The notes below the pieces were generated by a model that searched no databases, was not told the origin of the DNA, and saw nothing but the letters and a program-made list of their open reading frames with translations. Both the position numbers and the translations under genes were made by a program. DNA of 64,000 nt from Chitinophaga rhizophila (GTDB taxonomy: Bacteria > Bacteroidota > Bacteroidia > Chitinophagales > Chitinophagaceae): the NCBI RefSeq assembly GCF_019492185.1, contig NZ_JAICCF010000001.1, positions 1,426,001 through 1,490,000 of the forward strand, read 5' to 3'. Numbering within the stretch: position 1 is the stretch's first letter; each line of letters opens with the position of its first letter. Below, piece after piece: positions 35,121 through 44,256 of the stretch.

Positions 35121-35143
35121 CTTATTGTTGTTACATTAAACGC

Positions 35144-36238
35144 TTATACAAACACCTCTACGATCTTCGTAGGTGCTACGTTTGCATTTCTCATTGCGAT
35201 ATTACGCGCCACGATGCTGGCGACGCCCATAAACGCCAGTTTAGTCGGATTGTCGGTACCGATCATTGCCGGTATACCATCATCACCGCCCTCACGGATG
35301 CTCTGTACCAATGGTATCTGACCCAGGAACGGCAGTTCAAGCTGTTCAGCCAGGCGCTTACCTCCCTCCTGTCCGAAGATGTAATACTTATTATTAGGTA
35401 ACTCTGCAGGAGTGAAATAGGCCATATTTTCTATCAGACCCAGGATCGGTACATTGACCTGCCCGCTGAAGAAAGCAATACCCTTTTTAGCATCTGCCAG
35501 GGCCACATCCTGAGGAGTGGTAACCATAACAACACCTGTAACCGGCACAGTCTGCACGAGTGTCAGGTGGATATCGCCTGTACCCGGAGGGGTATCAATT
35601 ACCAGGTAATCAAGTTCTCCCCAGTTTACGTCTGTGAGAAACTGTTTTAATGCGCTGCTGACCATTGGTCCACGCCATACAACTGCCTGCTTTTCATCTA
35701 TCAGTGACCCTATGGACATCAGCTTTATACCGTGCTTTTCCAGGGGGACTATCATGCCTTTTCCTTCTACGCTTTCCATCATAGGACGTTCTCCGCGGAT
35801 ACCGAACATGATAGGCACGGACGGGCCGTAAATATCTGCATCCATCAGTCCTACTTTGGCACCACCTTCCGAAAGGGCCAGAGCCAGGTTAGCTGCTACG
35901 GTGGATTTACCTACGCCTCCCTTACCGGAAGCTACCACGATGATATTTTTCACGTGAGGTAATACACTTCTGCCATCTTTCCTGTTGGAGTTTACGTTGG
36001 CTGTCATATTCACTTGAACTTCCGCATCCTTGCTTACAAGGTGGTGAATTGCATTCACACAAGCATTCCTGATCAGATCTTTGAGCGGGCAGGCGGGGGT
36101 AGTCAGGATAACGGTAAACTTCACCTTATTACCATCAATCTCAATGTCTTTCACCATATTCAGTGTTACCAGGTCCTTCCCCAGATCAGGCTCTTCCACA
36201 TTACTCAAAGCCTTCAATATCTGCTCCGTAGTGATCAT
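35144..36238 (-). CDS. mrp: Mrp/ApbC family iron-sulfur carrier ATPase
   Basis: A 364-residue cytosolic P-loop ATPase (MinD/NBP35 group) that assembles or carries Fe-S clusters. A MIP18 (DUF59)-type N-domain (about 1-85, with the Cys in TTPACPL) precedes the ATPase, which has the deviant Walker A GKGGVGKST (105-113), DADIYGPS and DTPPGTGD. The C-terminal cluster-binding CxxC found in NBP35/ApbC is missing: the equivalent segment reads ENMAYFTPAELPNNKYYIFG with no cysteine. The start ATG follows a TAACTTTG element. Confidence 0.94.
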   Translation of the reverse strand: MITTEQILKALSNVEEPDLGKDLVTLNMVKDIEIDGNKVKFTVILTTPACPLKDLIRNACVNAIHHLVSKDAEVQVNMTANVNSNRKDGRSVLPHVKNIIVVASGKGGVGKSTVAANLALALSEGGAKVGLMDADIYGPSVPIMFGIRGERPMMESVEGKGMIVPLEKHGIKLMSIGSLIDEKQAVVWRGPMVSSALKQFLTDVNWGELDYLVIDTPPGTGDIHLTLVQTVPVTGVVMVTTPQDVALADAKKGIAFFSGQVNVPILGLIENMAYFTPAELPNNKYYIFGQEGGKRLAEQLELPFLGQIPLVQSIREGGDDGIPAMIGTDNPTKLAFMGVASIVARNIAMRNANVAPTKIVEVFV

Positions 36239-36267
36239 AAATAGTTGTTAATTTTAATTCCAGAATG

Positions 36268-36275
36268 CAAAGTTA
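36268..36275 (-). promoter_or_regulatory. -7 element of mrp
   Basis: TAACTTTG on the - strand, 29 bases before the mrp start. It is identical to the element before pyrF. No TTTG is found at -33. Confidence 0.5.
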
Positions 36276-36406
36276 ACCCAATTGCGAGTTAATTTGTCCC
36301 CGCTGTCATAGTTTTTGTCGATCTCTCTTCCACTCATCATCTATATTGACTGGAATACAATCCTATGGCCAGGGTTTTAAAACAAATAATTTATCTTAGA
36401 GGCGGC

Positions 36407-37090
36407 ATGAGTAAAAAATGTACCTACATACTGTTATCCTTTGTGTTTCTTCCGTTCCTGGTGAAAGCCCAGCTATCTCAGTTTAAAGACAGCATTATCC
36501 AGATATCCGGTATAACTATGACTGCGGACAGCCTCAGGGCGGTACCGGCAGTGAGTATTCTGGTAAAAGGGCAGCGCCGTGGTACGATATCCAATAGCCA
36601 GGGTGTATTTTCGATTGTAGCATTTAAAGGAGATACCCTGAGTTTCAGTGCCGTAGGTTTTAAGAAAAAAGAATACAAAATCCCGCTTAACCTGCCGGGT
36701 AATAACTATTCCATGATACAACTGCTGGTGGATGATACCACGTATCTGCCGGTAACCATTATCAAACCATACCCCACCCGTGAGGAATTTGACCGGGCAT
36801 TCGTGAGTACGGATATTCCTGACGATGAATATGAGCAGGCCCGTAAAAACACGGAAGGTGCCCGCATACGTGCACTATCCCGCTATACACCGCCGGATGC
36901 ACGTGAAGCGACAAACATGTATCTGAACAGGCAGGCACAATCACTGTACTATGCCGGTCAGGTACCTCCTCAAAACATCCTTAACCCAATGGCCTGGGCT
37001 CAGTTCATTCAGGCGTGGAAACGGGGTGACTTCAAGAGTAAGAATAATAACAACTACAGCTATGGCGGCACCAACTATCAGTCGCCCTGA
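36407..37090 (+). CDS. Exported protein with carboxypeptidase-regulatory-like domain
   Basis: A 227-residue exported protein. A signal peptide (CTYILLSFVFLPFLVKAQ) precedes a carboxypeptidase-like beta-sandwich (about 35-115, with ISVAVSI-type strands, SILVKGQRRGTISNSQGVFS and FSAVGFKKKEY). A C-terminal charged helical part (about 120-227) ends in an Asn-rich tail. The same domain precedes TonB receptors, but here no barrel follows. The ATG at 36407 directly precedes the signal peptide, so the longer frame from 36365 is dropped. The domain does not assign a function. It lies 47 bases before the 3-hydroxybutyryl-CoA dehydrogenase gene, which may be on the same transcript. Confidence 0.82.
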   Translation: MSKKCTYILLSFVFLPFLVKAQLSQFKDSIIQISGITMTADSLRAVPAVSILVKGQRRGTISNSQGVFSIVAFKGDTLSFSAVGFKKKEYKIPLNLPGNNYSMIQLLVDDTTYLPVTIIKPYPTREEFDRAFVSTDIPDDEYEQARKNTEGARIRALSRYTPPDAREATNMYLNRQAQSLYYAGQVPPQNILNPMAWAQFIQAWKRGDFKSKNNNNYSYGGTNYQSP

Positions 37091-37137
37091 TAGAAGCCCC
37101 ACGTCCTGACAGGCTGTATTTCTTAAATCAATACACC

Positions 37138-38037
37138 ATGCAACAAATTGCTGTTATTGGCGCAGGTACCATGGGAAATGGTATTGCGCACGTATTTGCA
37201 CAGAACGGTTTTAAAGTAAATCTCATTGATGTTTCTGCCCCCGCGCTGGAAAAGGCGCTGCAAACTATTGACAGAAACCTCGAAAGACAACTCTCAAAAG
37301 GTACTATTACGGCAGAGGTCCAACAGCAGACCTTGCAGCGGATCGCTACCTTTACGGACCTTGCTGAGGGTGTCCAGTCGGCAGACCTGGTAGTAGAAGC
37401 TGCTACTGAAAACACAGACCTGAAACTTAAGATCTTCCGGGACCTGGATCAGCATACCGCTCCTGGCGCTATTCTGGCCACTAACACCTCCTCTATTTCG
37501 ATTACCCGGATTGCCGCTGTCACCAAAAGACCAGAAAAGGTCATTGGTATGCACTTTATGAACCCGGTACCAGTAATGAAGCTGGTAGAGATCATCAATG
37601 GTTACGCCACCGAAAAAACAGTTACAGACACTATCGTTGATCTTTCAAAAAAGCTGGATAAAATTCCTTGTGTAGTTAATGACTACCCAGGCTTTATTGC
37701 CAACCGCATCCTGATGCCGATGATCAATGAAGCCATTTATTCGCTTTACGAAGGGGTAGCAGGCGTGGCCGAAATTGATACAGTGATGAAGCTAGGCATG
37801 GCCCACCCCATGGGACCATTGCAATTGGCAGACTTTATCGGACTGGATGTCTGTCTTTCCATCCTGCGTGTATTACACGACGGGTTTGGTAATCCGAAGT
37901 ATGCCCCTTGTCCGCTGCTTGTTAACATGGTTACCGCAGGATACTTGGGGGTAAAAACAGGAGAAGGATTTTATAAGTATGAAAAGGGAAGTAAGGAATT
38001 GGTGATAAGTAAAAGGTTTTCAGGAAGCAATTTTTAA
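37138..38037 (+). CDS. hbd: 3-hydroxybutyryl-CoA dehydrogenase
   Basis: A 299-residue cytosolic NAD-dependent enzyme that interconverts 3-hydroxyacyl-CoA (chiefly 3-hydroxybutyryl-CoA) and the 3-ketoacyl-CoA. The Rossmann fold starts with IGAGTMGNGIAHVFAQ, the catalytic His is in MHFMNPVPVMKLVEI, and the C-terminal dimerisation domain contains DYPGFIANRILMPMINEA and KLGMAHPMGPLQLADFIGLD. It is the stand-alone form, not fused to enoyl-CoA hydratase as in FadB. Together with glutaryl-CoA dehydrogenase elsewhere in the window it could serve the crotonyl-CoA to acetoacetyl-CoA route, though other partners are possible. Confidence 0.95.
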   Translation: MQQIAVIGAGTMGNGIAHVFAQNGFKVNLIDVSAPALEKALQTIDRNLERQLSKGTITAEVQQQTLQRIATFTDLAEGVQSADLVVEAATENTDLKLKIFRDLDQHTAPGAILATNTSSISITRIAAVTKRPEKVIGMHFMNPVPVMKLVEIINGYATEKTVTDTIVDLSKKLDKIPCVVNDYPGFIANRILMPMINEAIYSLYEGVAGVAEIDTVMKLGMAHPMGPLQLADFIGLDVCLSILRVLHDGFGNPKYAPCPLLVNMVTAGYLGVKTGEGFYKYEKGSKELVISKRFSGSNF

Positions 38038-38076
38038 TTGCTTCCCAGCGATACTTAGCACCTGGGATATATACCT

Positions 38077-38125
38077 ATATAAAAGACAAGGGCAATTCAC
38101 ATCGAATTGCCCTTGTCTTTTATAT
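38077..38125. terminator. Perfect 22-bp bidirectional terminator
   Basis: Bases 38077-38098 pair without mismatch with 38104-38125 around a 5-base loop. The stem has AAAA on its left and TTTT on its right, so it can end both hbd (+) and yigZ (-). Confidence 0.93.
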
Positions 38126-38168
38126 GTTGATTGAGACCCCTTCAGCTACCTGCACTATGTTTTAATAT

Positions 38169-38777
38169 CTACTTCTTAACACCCATTTGTTTGATCTCAA
38201 GTCCTCTGATGTCTTTCAACTTCAATACTGCCAGTTCCTGCACAGCTTTAGGTATACCAATGTCCATCGCACAGAAAAGCTGCAGTTCCTGCGAGTATAC
38301 CGTGCAGTTCTGCTGTTTAATAATAGTCATTACCTCATTCAGGATTGTATAATCAAAACTAAGATGATATTTAACTTCAATATTCTTTTGAACGACCGGT
38401 ATTAGTTGCAGAACCATTGAGGTAGAGAGCTTATAAGCGTTAATCAGGCCGGGAGCACCTAACAGCGTACCGCCAAAGTATCGGACTACCACCACCAGTA
38501 CATCTGTGAGCTGCTTGCTGTCTATCTGCCCCAGGATGGGTTTACCGGCTGTCCCTGAAGGTTCACCGTCATCATTTGCCCGATATTGTAGTCCATCGGT
38601 CCCTAAACGGTAAGCAAAGCAGTGATGCGTTGCTTTTGGATGCTCTTTCTTGATCTCCTGTAGGCATTCTTTCACCTGATCCGTCGTCTTGACGGGCCAG
38701 GCATAAGCCAGAAACTTACTGCCCCTGTCTTTAAATTCCGCCATTGCACTTTTCTCTATTGTATAGTAAACTTCCAT
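38169..38777 (-). CDS. yigZ: YigZ/IMPACT family protein
   Basis: A 202-residue cytosolic protein of the UPF0029/IMPACT family. The N-domain has KGSKFLAY-like SKFLAYAWPV, then KATHHCFAYRLG, the signature DDGEPSGTAGKPIL and VVRYFGGTLLGAPGL, and a C-terminal ferredoxin-like DUF1949 part. Related proteins bind ribosomes or regulate Gcn2 in eukaryotes; the bacterial role is not settled. It is separated by only 3 bases from the end of the next upstream gene, so it is in an operon with that gene and ribD. Confidence 0.94.
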   Translation of the reverse strand: MEVYYTIEKSAMAEFKDRGSKFLAYAWPVKTTDQVKECLQEIKKEHPKATHHCFAYRLGTDGLQYRANDDGEPSGTAGKPILGQIDSKQLTDVLVVVVRYFGGTLLGAPGLINAYKLSTSMVLQLIPVVQKNIEVKYHLSFDYTILNEVMTIIKQQNCTVYSQELQLFCAMDIGIPKAVQELAVLKLKDIRGLEIKQMGVKK

Positions 38778-38780
38778 GCT

Positions 38781-40307
38781 TTAATTTTTTCGGGATTTCC
38801 CCTTCTTCCCTACAGGAATCTCCTTCGGCTCATACACGATCAGCAGCATATTGTTCTGCTTCATGTTTGTCTTGATACTCACAAATTTACGTAAAGCTCC
38901 AGCTACAATACGCAATACCGCTGTATTAGGAGGAATACTACCCAGGTTATCTGCCACCATGATCAGCCGGTTCTCTCCTTTTTGCAAGGTTACTTTTAAT
39001 TGTTGCCGCTTTTTCATTACAGGAAAACCGGTAACTACTTCCTGCCCATTCATACGGATAGATATGCTGTCACCATCTTCTGCTGCGTCATCCCATAACT
39101 CGAGTAAGATCTCAGGCTCGTTCACCACAAACTTTTTGTCCAGTAAGCTGTTTTTTCTTTCAGTAATACGTTTGTCGTCAATCTTTCTAAGCAGCACTGG
39201 TTTAATCGTATCTGTAGGAGCATTTTGTGACTTCCTGCCTCTCAATTGCCTCATATCAGTACCTGCTTGCGTAATGACCAAGGAAGTCTCTGTGGGGGTT
39301 TCAGTTGCCACCTCAGATGTGGATATGGCCTGCTGCTGCTCATCATTGGTGCTAGTAGTGATAGTCTTCTGGTTTATTATACTGTCCTTCAAAGGCTTCC
39401 GGGGTACATAATTTAGCTGAGCAATCATAAACGTTGCATACCGGTTAGGAGAATCCATAAAATCGTAAATAAAGCGGCTACCATCAGAAGCCGCTATACG
39501 GAAGACGCCGGTATTAGGCGGCAACCTGCCGTAGTTGTCTGCAAACAACGTTACATAATTGAGGCCGATATCCAGGGGAAGTTTCAATATCCTGCCAGTG
39601 TCATTGATATAGGCGCTGGTTAATAGCTGTTTCCCATTGTGCACTAGCGTGACAGTATCTTTGTCAATAGCATCTTCGTCTTTAATAGCAAGAGGCACAA
39701 TGCTGTCATACACGTCTACTTTGTCATATATACCGAAATATATTTTGTTACCTTCCGGGTGTATTATACGCTGGATATCCGGATGCTGCCATGGTGTATT
39801 GTTAATCTTTTTTAGCGCTATATCCCTTTGCGCAAGCAATTCTCTAAGCAGATCTTTCATGTAAGCATACATTTCGTCATCTGAATACAGTCCTTGCATA
39901 TATAATTCATGTGAGTTTATCCACATCCGCTGTACCGAGAGCTCAGGGGAACTCTTTTTTTCATAGGTCAAGGTACCATTCAGATAGATCATCCAGGCTC
40001 CGAGGTGGAATGGAGATTCGGAAATCGGATATTTATTACGACCAATACCCAGTTGATGATCATTCTTCTTTGCCAGCAGTAGCTGATATACACCTTTAAA
40101 TGGCGGATAACTAATTGTCAGCTGAGCAGGATATAAAGTATGCTTCTCAGGGTTAGCTATCTGCAGTTGCATCTTAATACCGCCAGTTGTAGGCCAGGGT
40201 TTGTAATCCATTGACCAGGTACCGACCCATTTATCAGTCTGGGCACTGGCTGAAAGCATATAACAAAGGCATATGAACAACAGGACAGAACGCATCATAA
40301 ATTTCAT
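38781..40307 (-). CDS. Exported protein with two copies of a beta domain, unknown function
   Basis: A 508-residue exported protein with signal peptide MRSVLLFICLCYMLSASAQ. The N-terminal part (about 25-160) opens with WVGTWSMDY, as in some lipocalin-like folds. Two related segments follow, about 200-280 and 400-485. Both have a DGDxISI or DKDTVTL strand followed by NG, then GLNYVTLFADNYG or GENRLIMVADNLG, then PPNT and an FRI or LRI strand. The pattern is an internal duplication of a beta-sandwich domain separated by a low-complexity Ser/Thr/Gln/Glu linker (about 310-355). I know no name for it. It overlaps the end of ribD by 4 bases (translational coupling) and precedes yigZ by 3. Confidence 0.82.
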   Translation of the reverse strand: MKFMMRSVLLFICLCYMLSASAQTDKWVGTWSMDYKPWPTTGGIKMQLQIANPEKHTLYPAQLTISYPPFKGVYQLLLAKKNDHQLGIGRNKYPISESPFHLGAWMIYLNGTLTYEKKSSPELSVQRMWINSHELYMQGLYSDDEMYAYMKDLLRELLAQRDIALKKINNTPWQHPDIQRIIHPEGNKIYFGIYDKVDVYDSIVPLAIKDEDAIDKDTVTLVHNGKQLLTSAYINDTGRILKLPLDIGLNYVTLFADNYGRLPPNTGVFRIAASDGSRFIYDFMDSPNRYATFMIAQLNYVPRKPLKDSIINQKTITTSTNDEQQQAISTSEVATETPTETSLVITQAGTDMRQLRGRKSQNAPTDTIKPVLLRKIDDKRITERKNSLLDKKFVVNEPEILLELWDDAAEDGDSISIRMNGQEVVTGFPVMKKRQQLKVTLQKGENRLIMVADNLGSIPPNTAVLRIVAGALRKFVSIKTNMKQNNMLLIVYEPKEIPVGKKGKSRKN

Positions 40308-41365
40308 ATTGTTAATGCCTCCCTACTGTTTCGGTAATACAGGATTTTGTCACCTTTTATGGAAATTTCCTTCATTAATAAATGTTGTGGTAATGTGGGT
40401 GCTTTAACGCCCTGCGCCAGCGGATTGTTGCCAAAAATTATACGGGCTTCGTCCCACAGTCCGGCAGCAATTAAATGTTCCAGTACATATGCTCCCCCTT
40501 CTACCAGCACACTCAGAATATTTCTTCCATGTAATATCTTCATCAATTGCGGCAGCAATGGTTGTGAGAAATCAGCTGTTATTGCCTCAGCAACTGATGT
40601 CTTTTCGGCAGACGAGGCAGTGATAAATAAAGTAGCTGACGGCCCGTTCCATAAATGATATGCACGAGGAGTTTGTAACGCACGGTCTATAACAATACGC
40701 AAAGGATCCTTGCCTGTCCAGTGGCGATTGTTCAGGCGGGGATTATCAGCGATAGCCGTATTAGCGCCTACCAGTATCCCCATCTCTTCACTACGCCAGC
40801 GATGTACAAGGCGGTCTGTCAATGTATCAGAGATTCTTACTGGTCTACCGTCAGCGCCAGCCATATACCCATCTGTATTTTGTGCCCACTTAAGGATAAT
40901 ATAGGGACGTTGTTGCTCATGAAAAGTAAAAAATCGGCTATTCAGTTCCCGGCAAGCGGCTTCGAGTATCCCCGTTCTCACGGTTATACCCGCATTCTTA
41001 AGGATTTCGATACCTTTCCCTGCAACCTTCGAGAATGTGTCTACACAGCCAATTACAACTTCACCAATCTTTTCAGCCACGATCAGCTCAGCACAAGGAG
41101 GCGTTTTCCCGTAATGGGCACATGGTTCCAGGCTAACATAAATTGTGGCCGCCGGAATCAGGTGTCTATCTCCCGGTTTTACTGCTTGTATACAGTTTAC
41201 CTCTGCGTGAGCATAACCATATTGCCGGTGATAACCTTCACCAATAATACGGCCCTGATAAACAAGTACAGCACCTACCATAGGATTAGGCGCTACATTC
41301 CCTGCGCCCAGCCTGGCCAGCTGAATACACCGTTGCATGTAAAATTCATCAATAGAGCTGTCCAT
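40304..41365 (-). CDS. ribD: RibD, riboflavin deaminase/reductase
   Basis: A 353-residue bifunctional enzyme for steps two and three of riboflavin synthesis. The N-terminal deaminase has the zinc ligands His in HAEVNC and the cysteines in EPCAHYGKTPPC, with the catalytic Glu in HAE. The C-terminal NADPH-dependent reductase contains LKWAQNTDGYMAG, LVGANTAIADNPRLN and LVEGGAYVLEHLI. Both domains are complete. The stop overlaps the next gene by 4 bases, coupling it to the unknown exported protein and yigZ. No other rib genes are adjacent. Confidence 0.97.
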   Translation of the reverse strand: MDSSIDEFYMQRCIQLARLGAGNVAPNPMVGAVLVYQGRIIGEGYHRQYGYAHAEVNCIQAVKPGDRHLIPAATIYVSLEPCAHYGKTPPCAELIVAEKIGEVVIGCVDTFSKVAGKGIEILKNAGITVRTGILEAACRELNSRFFTFHEQQRPYIILKWAQNTDGYMAGADGRPVRISDTLTDRLVHRWRSEEMGILVGANTAIADNPRLNNRHWTGKDPLRIVIDRALQTPRAYHLWNGPSATLFITASSAEKTSVAEAITADFSQPLLPQLMKILHGRNILSVLVEGGAYVLEHLIAAGLWDEARIIFGNNPLAQGVKAPTLPQHLLMKEISIKGDKILYYRNSREALTI

Positions 41366-41382
41366 GATCGCGTCTGATATTA

Positions 41383-41390
41383 TACATTTG
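41383..41390 (+). promoter_or_regulatory. -7 element of prmC
   Basis: TACATTTG matches TAnnTTTG, with start of transcription near 41397 and the ATG at 41442. No clear -33. Confidence 0.5.
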
Positions 41391-41394
41391 TGTG

Positions 41395-41402
41395 CAAAAA
41401 TA
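41395..41402 (-). promoter_or_regulatory. -7 element of ribD
   Basis: TATTTTTG on the - strand, 29 bases before the ribD start. It lies only 4 bases from the opposing prmC element, so the two transcripts would overlap by a few bases at their 5' ends. Confidence 0.45.
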
Positions 41403-41441
41403 TTGTTTAAGCGGGGAATTTCCCTGCCTCATGCATTTAAT

Positions 41442-42302
41442 ATGACCATACAGACTGCCTTTACACATATTATCGGTGCGCTGGAGCCATTACAGGGCCA
41501 GCGCGAAGCAGCCAATATTGCACATATATTGATGGAATATATTACCGGACTATCAAAAATGGACCGGATTGTATACAAGGACCAGATATTAACGCCCGAA
41601 CAGCAAACCTCACTTGATACAGCTGTTAAAGCAATGCTGGCACATCAACCAGTACAGTACGTAACCGGCGTCAGCTGGTTTTACGGTATGGAGTTGAAAG
41701 TCAACGCAAATGTTCTAATACCTCGTCCTGAAACTGAAGAACTGGTAGAATGGATCGTACAGGATATCCGTACAGCGAAACACTTGGATGCTACCATACT
41801 TGATATTGGCACTGGCAGCGGCGCAATCCCACTCGCCATCAAAAGAGAATTGCCGCATGCGACCGTATATGCACTCGATGTGAGTGAAGGAGCATTACAA
41901 ACTGCCAAGGAAAACGCCGTTAAGCAACACCTTGATATTCATTTTGAACAGGTCGATATTCTGCAACAACAGGCATGGATACACCTCCCTATGTTCGACA
42001 TCATTGTAAGTAACCCTCCGTATATCTGCCAACGTGAAAGTGCCGACATGCAAGAGCAGGTAGTGGCATACGAACCGTCCCTGGCCCTGTTTGTACCTGA
42101 CGAAGACGCGTTGCTGTTTTACAGGGAAATAGCAGTCATGGCAAAAGAAAAGTTACGTATTGGCGGCGCGCTATATTTCGAGATTAATGAAGCGTTCGGA
42201 AAAGAAACCACAGCATTACTTGAAACTTTAGGTTACATCGGGGTAGAGATCAAAAAAGACCTGTTTGGTAAAGACAGAATGGTAAAGTGCCTAAGAACTT
42301 AA
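41442..42302 (+). CDS. prmC: PrmC (HemK), release factor glutamine methyltransferase
   Basis: A 286-residue cytosolic SAM-dependent enzyme that methylates the GGQ glutamine of peptide-chain release factors. A helical N-domain (about 1-80) is followed by the methyltransferase fold with LDIGTGSGAI (SAM binding), ALDVSEGAL and the substrate motif NPPYI. QPVQYVTGVSWFYG and LIPRPETEELVEW mark the PrmC family. The longer frame from 41364 has an atypical N-terminus and overlaps the ribD start, so the ATG at 41442 is used. No prfA gene is adjacent. Confidence 0.95.
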   Translation: MTIQTAFTHIIGALEPLQGQREAANIAHILMEYITGLSKMDRIVYKDQILTPEQQTSLDTAVKAMLAHQPVQYVTGVSWFYGMELKVNANVLIPRPETEELVEWIVQDIRTAKHLDATILDIGTGSGAIPLAIKRELPHATVYALDVSEGALQTAKENAVKQHLDIHFEQVDILQQQAWIHLPMFDIIVSNPPYICQRESADMQEQVVAYEPSLALFVPDEDALLFYREIAVMAKEKLRIGGALYFEINEAFGKETTALLETLGYIGVEIKKDLFGKDRMVKCLRT

Positions 42303-42502
42303 ATGACCCGAAAATAAGACTAAATCCGGGGATCACATCCGATAAACAACCCGACGTTACCCAATGTATTTATCTAAATTTAAAAGCTGATGCTTGTCCG
42401 TTTGCGCATAACTTCGTACCTTAACTTAAAGCTCCAGGTAACAACCGTTAATCGAAGACACAGCCAACTATATAACTATCTGATGTAAATACCCGTTTGC
42501 CA

Positions 42503-42832
42503 ATGCATTTGTCTCTAGCTAACCAACTAAAGACACTCGTACATTTACGTGAGTCTTTAAAGCAACAATATCTGACCTCCGACCAGGATCGGAATGAATA
42601 CAGGAATATTCTGTTGAAAACCTGCATCACACTTTCCTATTGCTCTTTTATGTGCCAGAATACACATGTCAAGAGTGTACTGAAAAAGGAAATATCATCT
42701 ATCTTCAGAATTTACCAACATACTTCCACTGAGGATGACTCTTTTCTGCTAAAACAAAAAGGATATATCCTAGGTTCCATCAATGCCAGCGTCACTATTG
42801 TCAAGACATTTGAAGAAGCCGTACCAGCCTGA
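42503..42832 (+). CDS. Hypothetical protein, 109 aa
   Basis: A 109-residue protein with a predicted all-helical character: heptad-like leucines in the first 40 residues (LANQLKTLVHLRESLKQQYL) and a cysteine-containing middle (ITLSYCSFMCQ). No signal, membrane helix or known domain is seen. The longest frame starts with TTG at 42497; the ATG two codons later is used. It stands alone, convergent to the next gene. I do not recognise it; its composition is like that of neighbouring real genes. Confidence 0.55.
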   Translation: MHLSLANQLKTLVHLRESLKQQYLTSDQDRNEYRNILLKTCITLSYCSFMCQNTHVKSVLKKEISSIFRIYQHTSTEDDSFLLKQKGYILGSINASVTIVKTFEEAVPA

Positions 42833-42894
42833 TCATCGCCATATCTTTCAATGCTACTTGTAATGAGTATTACGAACAATACAAGGTTACCAGG

Positions 42895-43848
42895 TTAGTT
42901 CAAACATTGTCTGATATCCGTATTTGAAATCACATCCAGGCGCAACATGCTCTCAAAGCAGTCCAGCTCATAGCCCAGCCATTCCAACAACTGTTCCCGT
43001 ACGGGAGGCTGAGATATGTCATATACCACATGCTTCTCACTAATGCATCTGCTGATCCTTCTCTGCTGCATAATTATCATTGTACATTTATCCCTGATAT
43101 TCCGCTGCTCATCTGCTTCTTCCTCCAAAAGACTAATCATGTAATTTATGTATGCCCGTTTGTTGAAATTGATTTGCTGCAATAAGGCATGTAGTTCCTT
43201 CGTCAATACATGCTGATCTGGCAGCTCTTCCGGGGCTATGAACTTCTTCAACTGCTCTAACAATCTTAACAAATAATGCTTCCTTTGCCATGTCAACAAA
43301 GGTTGTTGTATATTCATGACTTCTGACAATTGCAACAACGGTTTAGTAACTATTTCGCTCAACGCTGCCGGGACTTGTTGCATACGGGGAGATCCCGTAA
43401 TCAATGGCAACTCTTCTCTTGCACGCCTCGACAAAGAAATGACCTCTCCTGCAGGGATGCCCATTTCCTTATCAATATGGCACCTGAATTTACGCTCCAG
43501 ATAACTTAAACCAGACATCAAACAACCATACAAATATTTCAACAAATACACAGTATCTTTCTCTTCCGGCAACGCCATATCCTCACGATGCCTTACCGGA
43601 AGATAGGATATCACCTTATCCAACAATGTCACCAATTTACCCTGATGCACTCTGACACCTATTGTGAGTTCCTGGCTGGATTTGATGTCATCGGCAATAA
43701 ACAACAAATCCGATTGCTTCTGGCGTTTGTACCGGCGATCTCCATCCAAAACTGAAGCAACAAACTCCTGACTTAATGTATCAGATGTAGTAAACTGTTT
43801 TACTAACTCTACATTGATAATCTGTTCAAAATACGTTAACGTGTTCAT
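42895..43848 (-). CDS. Hypothetical protein, 317 aa
   Basis: A 317-residue protein, largely helical, without signal or clear membrane helix. Charged-leucine stretches occur at about 125-150 and 195-245 (KHYLLRLLEQLKKFI, ISLLEEEADEQRNIRDKC). I recognise no domain or catalytic motif. It is the only long reading frame between 42833 and 44256, and its codon use looks coding, so the gene is likely real. The neighbouring genes do not suggest a role. Confidence 0.7.
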   Translation of the reverse strand: MNTLTYFEQIINVELVKQFTTSDTLSQEFVASVLDGDRRYKRQKQSDLLFIADDIKSSQELTIGVRVHQGKLVTLLDKVISYLPVRHREDMALPEEKDTVYLLKYLYGCLMSGLSYLERKFRCHIDKEMGIPAGEVISLSRRAREELPLITGSPRMQQVPAALSEIVTKPLLQLSEVMNIQQPLLTWQRKHYLLRLLEQLKKFIAPEELPDQHVLTKELHALLQQINFNKRAYINYMISLLEEEADEQRNIRDKCTMIIMQQRRISRCISEKHVVYDISQPPVREQLLEWLGYELDCFESMLRLDVISNTDIRQCLN

Positions 43849-44256
43849 GGTTTAAAATTTATAGTGTTTAGAATAATTTAGTATTTACATCAACAAACTG
43901 AGCTGATTCCACAATGCTATGTTCTATGACAGGCAATAGCATGTCTGCTACGCGGTGCTTAATGCACTCGTAAAAAGTGAATATCTTTGTAAATTAATTA
44001 GCACCGAAAAAGGCAGCAGCTTGCGCGTATTAATTATATACATACACGCATACACGTAGTATATATCATTCGTGTATCATTGCATGATACTATCATCATC
44101 CGCAGTGTTTCCAACCATACCACATTATGTTTTTCAACTCCTGCAGATGATGATAATGCAATAATACAGACGATTCTGACAATGCCTGCTAACAAACTGT
44201 ATAAAGACCTCAATTTGGGATATAAACACCAAAAATCAGCCTACAAACAGACCTGG
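43849..44256. other. Gene-free AT-rich region
   Basis: About 400 bases. It contains a TATCTTTG element at 43982-43989 on the + strand without a good -33, and an alternating purine-pyrimidine stretch near 44030-44080 (repeats of TATACA/ACGTA type) that could be regulatory. A 77-codon + frame starting at 44080 overlaps the LytTR gene and is not accepted. Confidence 0.45.
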
